Positions 27,564 to 36,351 are shown, numbered from the stretch's first letter. The stretch: DNA of 64,000 bases from Bacillus sp. BGMRC 2118 (GCA_008364785.1 VTTJ01000007.1:305022-369021); one strand, 5' to 3'. The notes: generated from the letters alone by a model not told the origin. A program made the numbers and translations.

Positions 27564-28010
27564 ATGATAAAAGGACTCTATGAAGCACACTTACCAGTTA
27601 GTGATCTAGAACGATCAATCGAGTTTTATGAAAAGTTAGGTTTAAAACTATATAAACGATATGAGAAAGTTGTTTTTTTCTGGATTGAAGAAGGAAAAAG
27701 TTGGATTGGTTTATGGGAGGGTTCAGAATCAAATATTCCGTATCACGTTTCATTGAGACATATTGCATTTTATGTTGACTTAGAGGATATAAAGAAAGCG
27801 AAAACGTGGTTAAAGGAACGAGGGATTAAAGTAAGGGATGAATTCCATAAAGGAACCGAGGAACCCGTAGTTGTCCCTAGTCAAGCTCACGCAATGATTT
27901 ACTTTGACGACCCAGATGGGAACCATTTGGAGTTTATTACAAGATTACCAAAAGAAATTGACCAAACAGAAAAAATGTATCTAAGTGAATGGGAAAAATT
28001 GTACGCGTAA
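27564..28010 (+). CDS. VOC-family protein, tandem copy 2
   Basis: 148 residues from ATG at 27564, with GGGGGAAG upstream. VOC signature: YEAHLPVSDLERSIEFYEKL, LRHIAFYVDLEDI, IYFDDPDGNHLEFITRL, with His and Glu ligands in place. Relatives include fosfomycin-thiol transferases and catechol dioxygenase-like enzymes, but nothing here fixes a substrate. Confidence 0.8.
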   Translation: MIKGLYEAHLPVSDLERSIEFYEKLGLKLYKRYEKVVFFWIEEGKSWIGLWEGSESNIPYHVSLRHIAFYVDLEDIKKAKTWLKERGIKVRDEFHKGTEEPVVVPSQAHAMIYFDDPDGNHLEFITRLPKEIDQTEKMYLSEWEKLYA

Positions 28011-28046
28011 CGTTGTTTCTCACGACTCAACTATACTCATATATTT

Positions 28047-28092
28047 AAAAAATGCGTGTCAAAACTGTTATCAGTTTGCACGCATTTTTTTC
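28047..28092 (+). terminator. Intrinsic terminator
   Basis: AAAAAATGCGTG with inner AAACTG/CAGTTT and matching CACGCATTTTTTT. A and T tracts on both sides allow use from either strand. Confidence 0.85.
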
Positions 28093-28219
28093 ATTACCAA
28101 CTATGTGTTATACACTATAAACCGGAAAGGGTTACCGTTCTATCTGTTATGGCTTTTGTGAGTATATTCACTAGCAAATCATTATATTGTACGTTAACAC
28201 TAAAACTATTATTTCTACT

Positions 28220-28780
28220 CTATTTTTCTTCCGCTATCTCGCTCACCAGCGTTTCAGCTGCTTGTCTGTACAAATTGCTCATTTGAGCGAACGATGAAAT
28301 CAGCAGTACTTTGTCTACATAGCTTGAATCTAGGTTTTCTTTCTTGGCGGCTAGCTCGGTTGCTTCCTTCATATGTGTTTGCAAATGACGACTGAAATGA
28401 GCCGTATTTTTGTTCATTAGTTGTAGGTAGTAGCGGTAAAAGTCTTGTAAACTCAATTCTTCGTTTACAATTTTTTGATTCAGTTCCTCGAGTAACTTCT
28501 TAATTTCATTGATTTTTAAGCTTCCTTTTAATTGGTTAATTAAGCTCAAAAGAATAATGTGTTCTTTCGTATATTTTTTATTTTTAATCGGTAGCAGTAG
28601 TCCAGACTTCGCATAGTTGTTAATCATCGTCTTAGTTAGTACTCTTTCTTCACCTGTTGCCAGCTTGGTATCAAACAGCTGCATCACCTGATCCATATAT
28701 AAATCAATTACCGGTATATCCTCTAGCTCAATATGCTTCATATCCGTCAAACTCTCTAGTAACCTTTCAACATCCTCCAT
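28220..28780 (-). CDS. DUF1836-family protein
   Basis: 186 residues, helical and soluble. The MerR-like recognition segment VLTKTMINNYAKSGLLLPIK followed by KYTKEHIILLSLINQLK (about residues 67-104) is the DUF1836 hallmark and suggests DNA binding. It is divergent from a GDSL hydrolase gene, and a 7-7-7 inverted repeat lies between them, a plausible operator for itself and its neighbour. Confidence 0.8.
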   Translation of the reverse strand: MEDVERLLESLTDMKHIELEDIPVIDLYMDQVMQLFDTKLATGEERVLTKTMINNYAKSGLLLPIKNKKYTKEHIILLSLINQLKGSLKINEIKKLLEELNQKIVNEELSLQDFYRYYLQLMNKNTAHFSRHLQTHMKEATELAAKKENLDSSYVDKVLLISSFAQMSNLYRQAAETLVSEIAEEK

Positions 28781-28880
28781 GTTCCAACCTCAATTCCTTG
28801 TATGTACTATGACTTCATTTTAACAAGAAAAATAAGAAGATTCAACACTTGCTACATTTCGTAGTTTGTTATATATTTAT

Positions 28881-28901
28881 ACGTAGTTATTAATACTACG
28901 T
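28881..28901. promoter_or_regulatory. Palindrome between the DUF1836 and GDSL genes
   Basis: ACGTAGT-TATTAAT-ACTACGT, a perfect 7-bp inverted repeat with 7-bp spacing, 37 bases upstream of the GDSL start. A related half-site (TCGTAGT) is at about 28859. Candidate operator for the divergently encoded DUF1836 protein. Confidence 0.5.
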
Positions 28902-28937
28902 TAGGTAGTTGTTATATATTTAGAATGGATGGTGCAT

Positions 28938-29618
28938 ATGAAAATTTTATGTTTCGGAGATAGCCTGACTAGAGGAGTTTCCTTTGTAAATGGTCGATTA
29001 AAGATAATGAAACGAAATTATCCTGCAGTGTTATTGGATTTATTAAGCAAGACGAATAAAGGCATGGAAGAGATTCAGGTAATCAATAAAGGAGTATTCA
29101 ATGACAATTCCGATTTACTGATGAAAAGACTTGATCGTGATGTGATTCGTGAAAAGCCTGACTTTGTCATTATTGAAATAGGCGGGAACGATTGTGATTT
29201 TGCCTGGGCAAGTGTTGCGGAAAAGCCATATGCAGAACATGAAGCAACGGTTCCACTAGACCGATATATTCATAATCTTGAAGCGATTATTACGAAAATC
29301 CGACAAGAGGGAATTACACCAATTCTCTCGACATTGCCACCGCTAGATCCGGTTCGTTATTATCAGCGCATTACGAAAAGCTTTAGCTCACAAGTGAGTG
29401 AATGGATTTGTAAAGTGGGTGGAATCGAGTTCTGGCACAGTCAATACAATAGCGCTGTTCAAAAAGTTGCTGAAGACTGGGATGTGCTGCTTATTGACGT
29501 CCGTGAAGCAATTAAGAGTACAGGCGATTTAAAGAGCCTCATCAGTGAAGATGGCATACATTTAACGGAAAAAGGCTATGAAGTGTTTGCGACCGAAGTT
29601 TTTCAGAAAATCTATTAA
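28938..29618 (+). CDS. SGNH/GDSL hydrolase
   Basis: 226 residues from ATG at 28938 (28929 is an alternative). Block I ILCFGDSLTRG carries the catalytic Ser, block III IIEIGGNDCDFAW the Gly and Asn, and SEDGIHLTEKGYEVFA the Asp-x-x-His pair. No signal peptide, so a cytoplasmic esterase or lipase-like enzyme. The ribosome site is weak (GGATGG). Confidence 0.9.
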   Translation: MKILCFGDSLTRGVSFVNGRLKIMKRNYPAVLLDLLSKTNKGMEEIQVINKGVFNDNSDLLMKRLDRDVIREKPDFVIIEIGGNDCDFAWASVAEKPYAEHEATVPLDRYIHNLEAIITKIRQEGITPILSTLPPLDPVRYYQRITKSFSSQVSEWICKVGGIEFWHSQYNSAVQKVAEDWDVLLIDVREAIKSTGDLKSLISEDGIHLTEKGYEVFATEVFQKIY

Positions 29619-29707
29619 TCTATTTTCGATGACTAGTATATCAAGTAAAAAAGATTGGTATACTAATGAATAGAGTATAATGAATCTGGAATGAGAGGGA
29701 GCTCACA

Positions 29708-30094
29708 ATGAAGATTATTGTTACAAGCATTTTTGTACAAGATCAAGAAAAGGCACTTCAGTTTTATACGGAGAAGCTCGGTTTTGTCAAAAAGCATGAC
29801 GTTCCTACAGGAGAATTTAGATGGCTTTCCCTTGTATCGCCGGAAAATCCTGAAGGTACCGAGCTATTACTTGAACCAAATCAACATCCAGCTGCACAGG
29901 AATATCAAAAGAAATTATTTGCTGACGGCATTCCCGTTACAATGTTTGGAGTAACAGATGTACATAAAGAGTATGAGCGGCTACAAAACTTGGGCGTACG
30001 CTTCATGATGAAGCCGACCAATGCTGGACAAGTAACGGTTGCGGTTTTCGACGATACATGTGGCAACTATATTCAAATTGCACACAACAATTAG
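29708..30094 (+). CDS. VOC-family protein
   Basis: 128 residues in one domain: IIVTSIFVQDQEKALQFYTE, GFVKKHDVPTGEFRWLSLV and VAVFDDTCGNYIQIAH. The usual second-strand His is absent, as in several non-enzymatic members. GAGAGGGAG precedes the ATG; a terminator follows. Confidence 0.8.
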   Translation: MKIIVTSIFVQDQEKALQFYTEKLGFVKKHDVPTGEFRWLSLVSPENPEGTELLLEPNQHPAAQEYQKKLFADGIPVTMFGVTDVHKEYERLQNLGVRFMMKPTNAGQVTVAVFDDTCGNYIQIAHNN

Positions 30095-30106
30095 AAACCT
30101 AACCTC

Positions 30107-30146
30107 AAAAAAGTATTAGTCCATACCAGGATTAATACTTTTTTTT
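30107..30146 (+). terminator. Intrinsic terminator
   Basis: AAAAAAGTATTAGTCC and GGATTAATACTTTTTTTT arms. Confidence 0.85.
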
Positions 30147-30200
30147 ATGCATGTGTTTACCTTTTCATTAGTGATACGTTGAATAGATAGGAGGGTGGTT

Positions 30201-30704
30201 ATGGATGAGCAAGTAGGATTGTTTTTACATGAGAAGCTTAAAGGGGTACATACGTTATTAATGAAGATGGGGGCATGCAAGGAAGATGCAGAAGACATCG
30301 TCCAGGAAACTGCCTTTCAATTTGTTCAGTATCTCGACACGCTTGATGATGAGTATGTAGATGCCTGGCTGTACCGTGTGGCAATTAATAAATATTACGA
30401 CAGCATTCGGAAACGGAAACACAAAGACCACTACATTCAAACGTTTAGAATGGACGATTTACTAGATTGGAAGACTCCAGAGGAAATCGTACTGGAAAAG
30501 GAGTTACAACAGTGGGTGTCATACTGTTTACGAAAGCTTCCACAAAAGGATGCGGAGCTGTTATTGCTCAAATTTAGTGGAGACTTGTCACTAAAGGATA
30601 TTGCCATCATTTACAAAACAACAGATAAAACAATTAAGACACAGCTGGCTAGAGCAAAGAAAAAAATGAGAACGTTAATGGAAGAGGAGAGAAAACATGG
30701 ATAA
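30201..30704 (+). CDS. ECF sigma factor
   Basis: 167 residues: region 2 (EDAEDIVQETAFQFVQYL, DAWLYRVAINKYYDSIRKR) and region 4 (LPQKDAELLLLKFSGDLSLKDIA, then TQLARAKKKMR). The ATG at 30201 follows AGGAGGG by 5 bases. It overlaps the anti-sigma gene by 8 bases, the usual arrangement for a cognate pair. Confidence 0.9.
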   Translation: MDEQVGLFLHEKLKGVHTLLMKMGACKEDAEDIVQETAFQFVQYLDTLDDEYVDAWLYRVAINKYYDSIRKRKHKDHYIQTFRMDDLLDWKTPEEIVLEKELQQWVSYCLRKLPQKDAELLLLKFSGDLSLKDIAIIYKTTDKTIKTQLARAKKKMRTLMEEERKHG

Positions 30705-31587
30705 CGAACAGTCCATTTTTGACAAAAAAGATGCTTATCAACCATTAGTGAAGAACGCTAAAAAGAAATCATTAAAAAGAACGATACTCGTTTCAACTGG
30801 TGTGATGGCAGGTATTCTCATCATCTTAGGAATCGTCATTACAACTCTATACTTTGTAATGGAACGGTCCATGGGAGCGTATCAGGAAATCAAAATGGAA
30901 CAAGACATTGTGTATGGGGCCAATATTCAGTTAGATCATTCGACCGGAAGCTATGGCATTGATTCGATTCTCATGCAAGATCAATATATAAAAGATATCG
31001 ATGGTGTTCCGTACACATGGTATAACGAACAAACGTGGTTCAGATTGTATGATAAGGCCACAACTGTATTCGACAACTCGATTTCGTCACTTGATAATGA
31101 AAGATACTATCGAAACGGCCAACGAGTGGTTAACTTTTACATACCAAATGGAGAAAATCATGAAGATGATCGCAATCAGGTCCAATCACTCGCGCCGGAT
31201 TCCGTTGTAGAACTGGCCCTTTCGTTTTCTGGGCCAATGTCACCTGAAGAAATGAAAAAGAAATTCCCAAATGCGCAGTGGGCATGGGTCCAGCATCCTG
31301 ATTCCATTCATGGATCAGGGCGAGTCATTGGCGATTACGCATACGGATTTACACTAACGAAAAAAGGAATCACAAAGGATGTCGAGTACTTCCAAAAAGT
31401 ATTAAATAGTTTATCGAAAAAGGTTGAAAAGGATACAAGAGTCACGCCGCTTCTTCAGTCCATAAAGGAAAAGGGACGTTTGGAAGTTAGCGGTGTGATT
31501 GTAACAGGGACCGTTCAGGAACTGCTGCCGTTAGTGGAGAAGGAAGACGTGAAGTATGTTAGTTTAGGTGTGGTGCTTCCATATTAG
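30697..31587 (+). CDS. Membrane anti-sigma factor (Sigma_reg_N/C type)
   Basis: 296 residues. A short cytoplasmic N-terminus (about 1-25, able to bind sigma), one membrane helix (ILVSTGVMAGILIILGIV, about 30-50) and a large outer domain with conserved segments (VELALSFSGPMSPEEM, QWAWVQHP) of the sigma-factor regulator family. Controls the overlapping ECF sigma gene, presumably in response to an envelope signal. Confidence 0.85.
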   Translation: MDNEQSIFDKKDAYQPLVKNAKKKSLKRTILVSTGVMAGILIILGIVITTLYFVMERSMGAYQEIKMEQDIVYGANIQLDHSTGSYGIDSILMQDQYIKDIDGVPYTWYNEQTWFRLYDKATTVFDNSISSLDNERYYRNGQRVVNFYIPNGENHEDDRNQVQSLAPDSVVELALSFSGPMSPEEMKKKFPNAQWAWVQHPDSIHGSGRVIGDYAYGFTLTKKGITKDVEYFQKVLNSLSKKVEKDTRVTPLLQSIKEKGRLEVSGVIVTGTVQELLPLVEKEDVKYVSLGVVLPY

Positions 31588-31595
31588 TAAAGTTG

Positions 31596-31631
31596 AAAGA
31601 GCATAATCCATGAAGGATTATGCTCTTTTTT
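31596..31631 (+). terminator. Intrinsic terminator
   Basis: AAAGAGCATAATCC and GGATTATGCTCTTTTTT arms. Confidence 0.85.
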
Positions 31632-31794
31632 GTGGAAATAAGTGTAGATAGAAGAATAATGAAGTCATTTGAAGAAGAGTTATTGTTTGATGATAGATAT
31701 ACATTTATACTAAGAAATATTAGGTCTAGAGGTATACTTGAGGAGCACATATAAATGTCAATATCAAAATAGACACATATAAGGAAGTGATAGT

Positions 31795-32025
31795 GTGTTA
31801 CAAATTCCACGATATGTCTTATCCGTTATAGTCATTGGCATTTCTGCATATGGACTCATTACGAAAGACTTTCGGTTAAATCATATTATGATTTTATTAT
31901 TGGGTTTAACGATGCTGATTATGGGGTTAGAAGAATTTAAAAAGAAACAAACGGCAAAAGGCTGGTTATTTGTTGCTGCTTTTTTATTTTCGTTAGTTGT
32001 ATCCATACAGGGTTTTCTTATATAA
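31795..32025 (+). CDS. DUF3953-like small membrane protein
   Basis: 76 residues from GTG with AAGGAAG upstream. Three hydrophobic segments: one at the N-terminus, HIMILLLGLTMLIMGLEEF in the middle, and WLFVAAFLFSLVVSIQGFL at the end. Matches the short DUF3953-type membrane proteins of bacilli. Role unknown. Confidence 0.6.
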   Translation: MLQIPRYVLSVIVIGISAYGLITKDFRLNHIMILLLGLTMLIMGLEEFKKKQTAKGWLFVAAFLFSLVVSIQGFLI

Positions 32026-32057
32026 AGTTATATCATTCAAAACGAGGAGGGTTCCTA

Positions 32058-32273
32058 TTGAAAAGAGTTCTTGTAAATTTAACTTCTATGCTTACAATAA
32101 GTGGATTTCTATTGTTAATGGGTTATTTATTTGATATCAGAGTATTAATGATTCGTTATGTTGAAGAAACATCAACAGGTTTGGAATCGGGTGGCTCCAT
32201 ACTAGCTGTTGTGATTGGGGTTCTGTGCGGCTGGATCATTGATAAGGTTAAATATGGAGAGACAGTCAGTTAA
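32058..32273 (+). CDS. Small hypothetical membrane protein
   Basis: 71 residues from TTG with GAGGAGGG upstream. Two membrane segments (LTISGFLLLMGYLF and GSILAVVIGVLCGWII) separated by about 25 polar residues. No family recognised. Confidence 0.55.
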   Translation: MKRVLVNLTSMLTISGFLLLMGYLFDIRVLMIRYVEETSTGLESGGSILAVVIGVLCGWIIDKVKYGETVS

Positions 32274-32310
32274 CTAATCTGACGTAGCATTCATCTTGAG
32301 GAGGGGTGTG

Positions 32311-32671
32311 TTGAAAAAGAGAAGATATTTGGTATACGCAATCGCTGGATTATTTTTGTTTGTTACTGCTATATCTTTTATGAGTAAGCCTAATGAGAAT
32401 GATTTTGTTCAATGGTTTGAACGTGATTATGGCGTGAATTGTGTAGGGCTAGATGATTCATGCACTTCAGTAAAAATAGATGATAAAACCTTTACTCACA
32501 CAGATGGATACTACGATACCTCGGTCGGATTTTTATCAATGGGAATGCAAACAAAAAGGCTCTTGCAGAAATATTGAAAACCCCAATGAATTTTTCTCAA
32601 TTGAAGCAAAAGGTTTACTTGGAGAGTTTATAGAGATAGAGTTTATACAGAGCAATGTGAAAATAAGGTGA
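32311..32671 (+). pseudogene. Small exported protein with a probable frameshift (DUF4359-like)
   Basis: From TTG at 32311 (GAGGAGGGG upstream) the frame encodes an N-terminal helix (YLVYAIAGLFLFVTAISF), then NENDFVQWFERDYGVNC, and stops at 32577. In the +1 frame the reading continues sensibly to 32671 (IENPNEFFSIEAKGLLGEF, then IEIEF). Joining them near 32530-32577 gives one protein of about 120 residues of the small exported DUF4359 type. A frameshift is likely but the exact site is unclear. Confidence 0.45.
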
Positions 32672-32762
32672 GACTGGTAGTGGTAAATCTAAAATTCCGT
32701 CACCGTGTTAAATTATTCCTATAACAAGCGTTTCTAAAATAGGAGCTTTTTTCCTTTTATAA

Positions 32763-32848
32763 ATCCACCTCCATGAGGGAGACTACGATGGTATTGTTCC
32801 GGGAAGAGCGGGACTAAAAATCACATATCCATGGAGGTTAGGTGTCTT
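32763..32848 (+). promoter_or_regulatory. Leader that can hide the ribosome site, with a 9-codon peptide
   Basis: CCTCCATG at 32768-32775 is complementary to CATGGAGG at 32830-32837, which contains the ribosome site of the next gene. Between them a tiny frame (ATG 32788 to TAA 32815-32817, MVLFREERD) has its own GAGGGAG site. This is the layout of a translational-attenuation leader. Inferred from sequence only. Confidence 0.4.
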
Positions 32849-32986
32849 ATGGCTGAATCAATAGTAGAACTTAAGGAACAGCTTCGTGTACTGACAGGTC
32901 GAAGAGAGCGGATGCAGAAGAATCTTTACGAGGTTGAGAAGGAAATTGCAGACATTAACAAGAAGCTTGCGAAGCTAAAGAAATAA
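32849..32986 (+). CDS. Small coiled-coil protein (45 aa)
   Basis: ATG after GGAGG opens a 45-residue, heptad-rich product (MAESIVELKEQLRVLTGRRE, later EKEIADINKKLAKLKK), highly charged and helical. It is too small for a catalytic domain. A clear terminator follows at 33024. Possible regulator or adaptor; unknown. Confidence 0.55.
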   Translation: MAESIVELKEQLRVLTGRRERMQKNLYEVEKEIADINKKLAKLKK

Positions 32987-33023
32987 CCAAATCGTTTCAA
33001 TACATATTATCAACATCTCAGAA

Positions 33024-33050
33024 GCAATGCCCAAGAGCATTGCCTTTTTT
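33024..33050 (+). terminator. Intrinsic terminator
   Basis: GCAATGC, CCAAGA loop, GCATTGCC, then TTTTTT. Confidence 0.8.
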
Positions 33051-33132
33051 ATTCTTATCAGTTGTCAAAAAACTGGAGATAACTTACAATGTGTATATAC
33101 ATAGAATATCTATATAGATAGGAGATGACATT

Positions 33133-33558
33133 GTGAAACGAAACATGTTAGTACCAATTACATTATTACTCATGATTCTTGTTACGGCTTGTACGCACTA
33201 TTCAAGTACACCGATTTCACCAAAAGAAGATAGTATGGTCATCAATATCACTAACAACACAGATTTTGAATTATATGGAGTGCAGGTACAGGTTGGCAAC
33301 CATTCAGTCACAGGTGTGAATGCAGACAGCTCTAAAATTGAAAAAGGAGAAACACTCAGTTTTGAATTACTTCAGGAAGACATTGCTTTAACTGGAAATG
33401 TAGAAGTAAAGGTTGAAATCCTTGAAAACGTAACGAGTCATAAGAGCGTGCCGATTAACCAAAAGGTGACGCTTGAATTAGATCCTAATAATGCAGTATT
33501 TTATAAGTTGACTGGAGAGTCGATAAGAGAAGCGAAACTATCTAGAATAAAAGAATAG
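33133..33558 (+). CDS. Hypothetical lipoprotein
   Basis: 141 residues from GTG. Signal peptide with lipobox LVTACTH (Cys about residue 20), then a beta-rich domain of about 110 residues (MVINITNNTDFELYGVQVQV) that looks Ig-like. No catalytic motif. Single-gene unit after a terminator. Confidence 0.65.
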   Translation: MKRNMLVPITLLLMILVTACTHYSSTPISPKEDSMVINITNNTDFELYGVQVQVGNHSVTGVNADSSKIEKGETLSFELLQEDIALTGNVEVKVEILENVTSHKSVPINQKVTLELDPNNAVFYKLTGESIREAKLSRIKE

Positions 33559-33758
33559 GGGATGCTGAAGCAATCCCTATTTATATTTTAGTAAGTAACC
33601 TATTGACAAAAAAATGTGAAATATTTACACTTACATTAACTACTATGTATAACAAAGTAGTTCTCTTTTTAGGAGCTATCTTGTTTTACCAACTACCTAA
33701 ATGTATATTTTTTTGTCAGCTATCTTGTATAACAAGTTAGATAGAAAGGAATTCGATC

Positions 33759-34082
33759 ATGTCAATTAGAAGCCAATTGTTGAAAGGCATTTTAGACGGG
33801 TGTGTGTTGGCGGTCATTGAGAAGGAACCTGTGTACGGCTATGAGCTGTCACAAAAGCTTATGAAGGTCGGATTGTCAGATGTAAGCGAAGGAACGATTT
33901 ATCCGATACTTCTGCGTCTCCAAAAAAATGGCCTCATACGAGGAGAAATGAGACCGTCTGAATCAGGACCGAACAGAAAGTATTATTTTCTAACAGAAGC
34001 AGGGCTAGAAGCGCTTACTATAATTACTGAAGAATGGAACCAAATCTCACAGCCAGTAGGCGAACTGTTGAAGGGAAGGTGA
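33759..34082 (+). CDS. PadR-family transcriptional regulator
   Basis: 107 residues of the short PadR type: an N-terminal winged helix (GILDGCVLAVIEKEPVYGYE, SEGTIYPILLRLQKNGLI) and the wing GPNRKYYFLTEAGLEAL. The promoter region carries two copies of AGCTATCTTGT (about 33674 and 33718), and the second runs into TATAACAAG, which may be its operator. It heads an operon with two HAAS/DUF1129-like membrane proteins, a pairing common in bacilli. Confidence 0.9.
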   Translation: MSIRSQLLKGILDGCVLAVIEKEPVYGYELSQKLMKVGLSDVSEGTIYPILLRLQKNGLIRGEMRPSESGPNRKYYFLTEAGLEALTIITEEWNQISQPVGELLKGR

Positions 34083-34087
34083 TTGGA

Positions 34088-34780
34088 ATGAATGCGACAA
34101 CATTAATTGAACAAAACAATGTGAAAAGAAAAGAACTGACTCCAGAAAATGAACGCTATTATAGTGACATGCTTATTTACATTCGGCTACAACTAAGCCT
34201 GTCAGAGCTGCAATCTGAGGAAGTCTTAATGGAAATGTTAGACCATTTACTCGAAGGACAAGAAGTGGGGAAAAGCGCTAAAAACATCTTTGGTGATGAT
34301 CCGAAAAAATTTGCAGATGTGGTGATCGAACAGCTACCAAAGGAGAAGAAGCGAGCGGTGGTTCCGTTTGTAGGAGGAATCATTGGAAATATTGTTGGGT
34401 GGATTTTAACAATTAGAGGGATTTTATTGCTCGTTACGTTACCCTTCAAAGAAGTAGAAACAACGGTGTATCCACTTTCTCTAATAGGGCTCGCACTCGT
34501 AATTGCCGTGTTTGTAATGATAGCCATTATCTATATTTTAAAGCTTGTCCAACGATCTTTATTCACGGAAAAAAAGAGCACTCGTGTAGATACGGTCAAA
34601 GCCGGCCTGGCAGGAGCACTGGGTATGGGTGCGGTATTGATTACGGCTAGATTTCTACCAGAAGCGGGTCCATCCTTTGACTTTTCATGGCTGCCATCCT
34701 TGGTGTCGGGTGGAGTTATTCTGATCGGGATGAATGTGTATAAAAGAATTAAGCAAAACAAGCAAAAGCAAGGGAGGTAA
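34088..34780 (+). CDS. DUF1129-like membrane protein
   Basis: 230 residues from ATG at 34088 (AAGG upstream, 5 bases after the padR stop). A helical N-terminal part of about 90 residues (LQSEEVLMEMLDHLLEGQ, then GKSAKNIFGDDPKKFADVV) precedes four membrane helices. The helical part resembles HAAS-type segments. Linked to PadR regulators; precise role unknown. Confidence 0.7.
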   Translation: MNATTLIEQNNVKRKELTPENERYYSDMLIYIRLQLSLSELQSEEVLMEMLDHLLEGQEVGKSAKNIFGDDPKKFADVVIEQLPKEKKRAVVPFVGGIIGNIVGWILTIRGILLLVTLPFKEVETTVYPLSLIGLALVIAVFVMIAIIYILKLVQRSLFTEKKSTRVDTVKAGLAGALGMGAVLITARFLPEAGPSFDFSWLPSLVSGGVILIGMNVYKRIKQNKQKQGR

Positions 34781-34781
34781 G

Positions 34782-35540
34782 ATGATGCTTTCGAAAAAGG
34801 GTGAAGCGTTTATTGATAACTTACGGATGTACTTGATGGTGTCAGGAAAAAATGAACGGGAAATTAAAGAATTAATTCAAGAGCTAAAGGAGCATCTAAC
34901 AGAAGTAGAAAAAAGTGGGAGAAGCATTGATGAAATTATTGATCAAACTCCTGAGCAATACATGATATCACTCAAGAATGAAATGAAAACAGATTACAAG
35001 CATGTGTTCAAGCTTCTTCCAATATATTTTTTAGGAGTCATTGCCTACTTTTTAATGGGACCTGCTATTCGGGGAGAATTTGAACTCAATATCATACAAG
35101 TGATTGGTTTTCCATTTGCAGCTGGAGCCGGTCTTATTATATACGTATATTTTCTGCAGCAGGCAGGGAAGAAACAATACACTTTCAAAATACTCTTTTT
35201 TGGTGGAATGATAGCGAGTATGACTGTAACGTTTATGATCTTGATGTTGTTACTAGTCAGTAAATTTTTCGTTGCTCCATTTTTCATAGGAGATGTAACA
35301 TCAGATCTCATCGTCATTTTTATATGCAGTGCGATTTTCATCATCACCTCCATATGGAGCAAAACATGGGTATCCATTTGGCTGCCAGCCATTCTATTTA
35401 TTCCGGATGTATATAGTAGATTTACGGATTCGAGTGTTGAAAAAGTACTAGTCGTTCAAATGATCAGCTTTGTCTTGTTGTTTGCAATTCTGCTCATACA
35501 TTTATGGTTTATGAATAGAAAGAAGAGAGTGGAAGCATAG
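34782..35540 (+). CDS. HAAS-domain membrane protein
   Basis: 252 residues from ATG at 34782, with GGGAGG upstream; an adjacent ATG at 34785 is equally possible. The N-terminal HAAS-like helices (FIDNLRMYLMVSGKNEREI, LIQELKEHLTEVEKSG) are followed by six membrane helices. Third gene of the PadR operon, separated by one base from the previous gene. A family A repeat starts at its stop codon. Confidence 0.75.
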   Translation: MMLSKKGEAFIDNLRMYLMVSGKNEREIKELIQELKEHLTEVEKSGRSIDEIIDQTPEQYMISLKNEMKTDYKHVFKLLPIYFLGVIAYFLMGPAIRGEFELNIIQVIGFPFAAGAGLIIYVYFLQQAGKKQYTFKILFFGGMIASMTVTFMILMLLLVSKFFVAPFFIGDVTSDLIVIFICSAIFIITSIWSKTWVSIWLPAILFIPDVYSRFTDSSVEKVLVVQMISFVLLFAILLIHLWFMNRKKRVEA

Positions 35541-35613
35541 GGACGGTTCTCGTGCTTCCAGGAAAACAGAGGGACGGTTCTTCTGCTTCAAAAGAAGCAA
35601 GAGAACCGTCCCT
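35539..35613. repeat. Family A palindrome, copy A1 (with an extra half copy)
   Basis: A half unit (GGGACGGTTCTCGTGCTTCC, from 35540) precedes a complete unit at 35571-35612: GGGACGGTTCTTCTGCTTC, a short loop, then GAAGCAAGAGAACCGTCCC. The arms are complementary except for a central CT/TC mismatch. Starts at the stop of the HAAS gene. Confidence 0.85.
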
Positions 35614-35697
35614 TTTCTGCGGAAATTTATGGTAAAATAAAATTTATAGATTTTTTTGATTATTTACTTGGAGTTAGATAAAGAGGAGAGTGACAAG

Positions 35698-36351
35698 GTG
35701 ATCAAGAGTAAAGTGGCAATCGTGTTTTCTGTTTTGTTGTTCGTTATTTGTATGTGTTTATTCTTTCCATTTCCGAACAACACAATGTATGAAGCACGTT
35801 CTACATTCATGTCGTTTCCACTTACTAATCAGGATGGATATAATTTGCTAGGAGTCGTTGGCTCCATTGTGTTCGTGATCGCCATCATTTTACTTTACCG
35901 TGGTTTGAAGAAATATCACTTTCTAACAATTGTGGTGGCTGTCATTATGTATTCACTCTTACCCACTTTCCTTATTACAATCTACCAAGAAACCTTCGCA
36001 AATGGCATACATAGCATTTCCTATGATGGGAGGGGAAATTGTAATTTTAAGTATGAGAGTAACCAACTATTGGACGGAGAATGCAGCCTTGTTTTACAAA
36101 ATCGTAGTAATCGAGCGGTTACCTTTGAGTTGGAATTTTTAGATTCCAATTACATTGAAGAGGACATCCAATTGGAGTCACTGATGAATATTGATGGCCC
36201 CTATAAGATTACGATCCAAGCGAATCAATCTAAATCATTCCATGTGAAGGAACAAATTAAAGTAATAGATGATGAAATACATTTTCAAGAGGGATCTTCC
36301 AACTTAATACACGTAAAATTAATTGGGAAGAAGTCTGCGCGCATTTTATAG
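35698..36351 (+). CDS. Hypothetical membrane-anchored protein
   Basis: 217 residues from GTG at 35698 (GAGGAG upstream). An N-terminal membrane helix (VAIVFSVLLFVICMCLFFPF), two more in the middle (VGSIVFVIAIILLYRG and HFLTIVVAVIMYSLL), then a beta-rich outer domain (CSLVLQNRSNRAVTFELEFL, later QSKSFHVKEQIKV). No family recognised. Confidence 0.6.
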   Translation: MIKSKVAIVFSVLLFVICMCLFFPFPNNTMYEARSTFMSFPLTNQDGYNLLGVVGSIVFVIAIILLYRGLKKYHFLTIVVAVIMYSLLPTFLITIYQETFANGIHSISYDGRGNCNFKYESNQLLDGECSLVLQNRSNRAVTFELEFLDSNYIEEDIQLESLMNIDGPYKITIQANQSKSFHVKEQIKVIDDEIHFQEGSSNLIHVKLIGKKSARIL

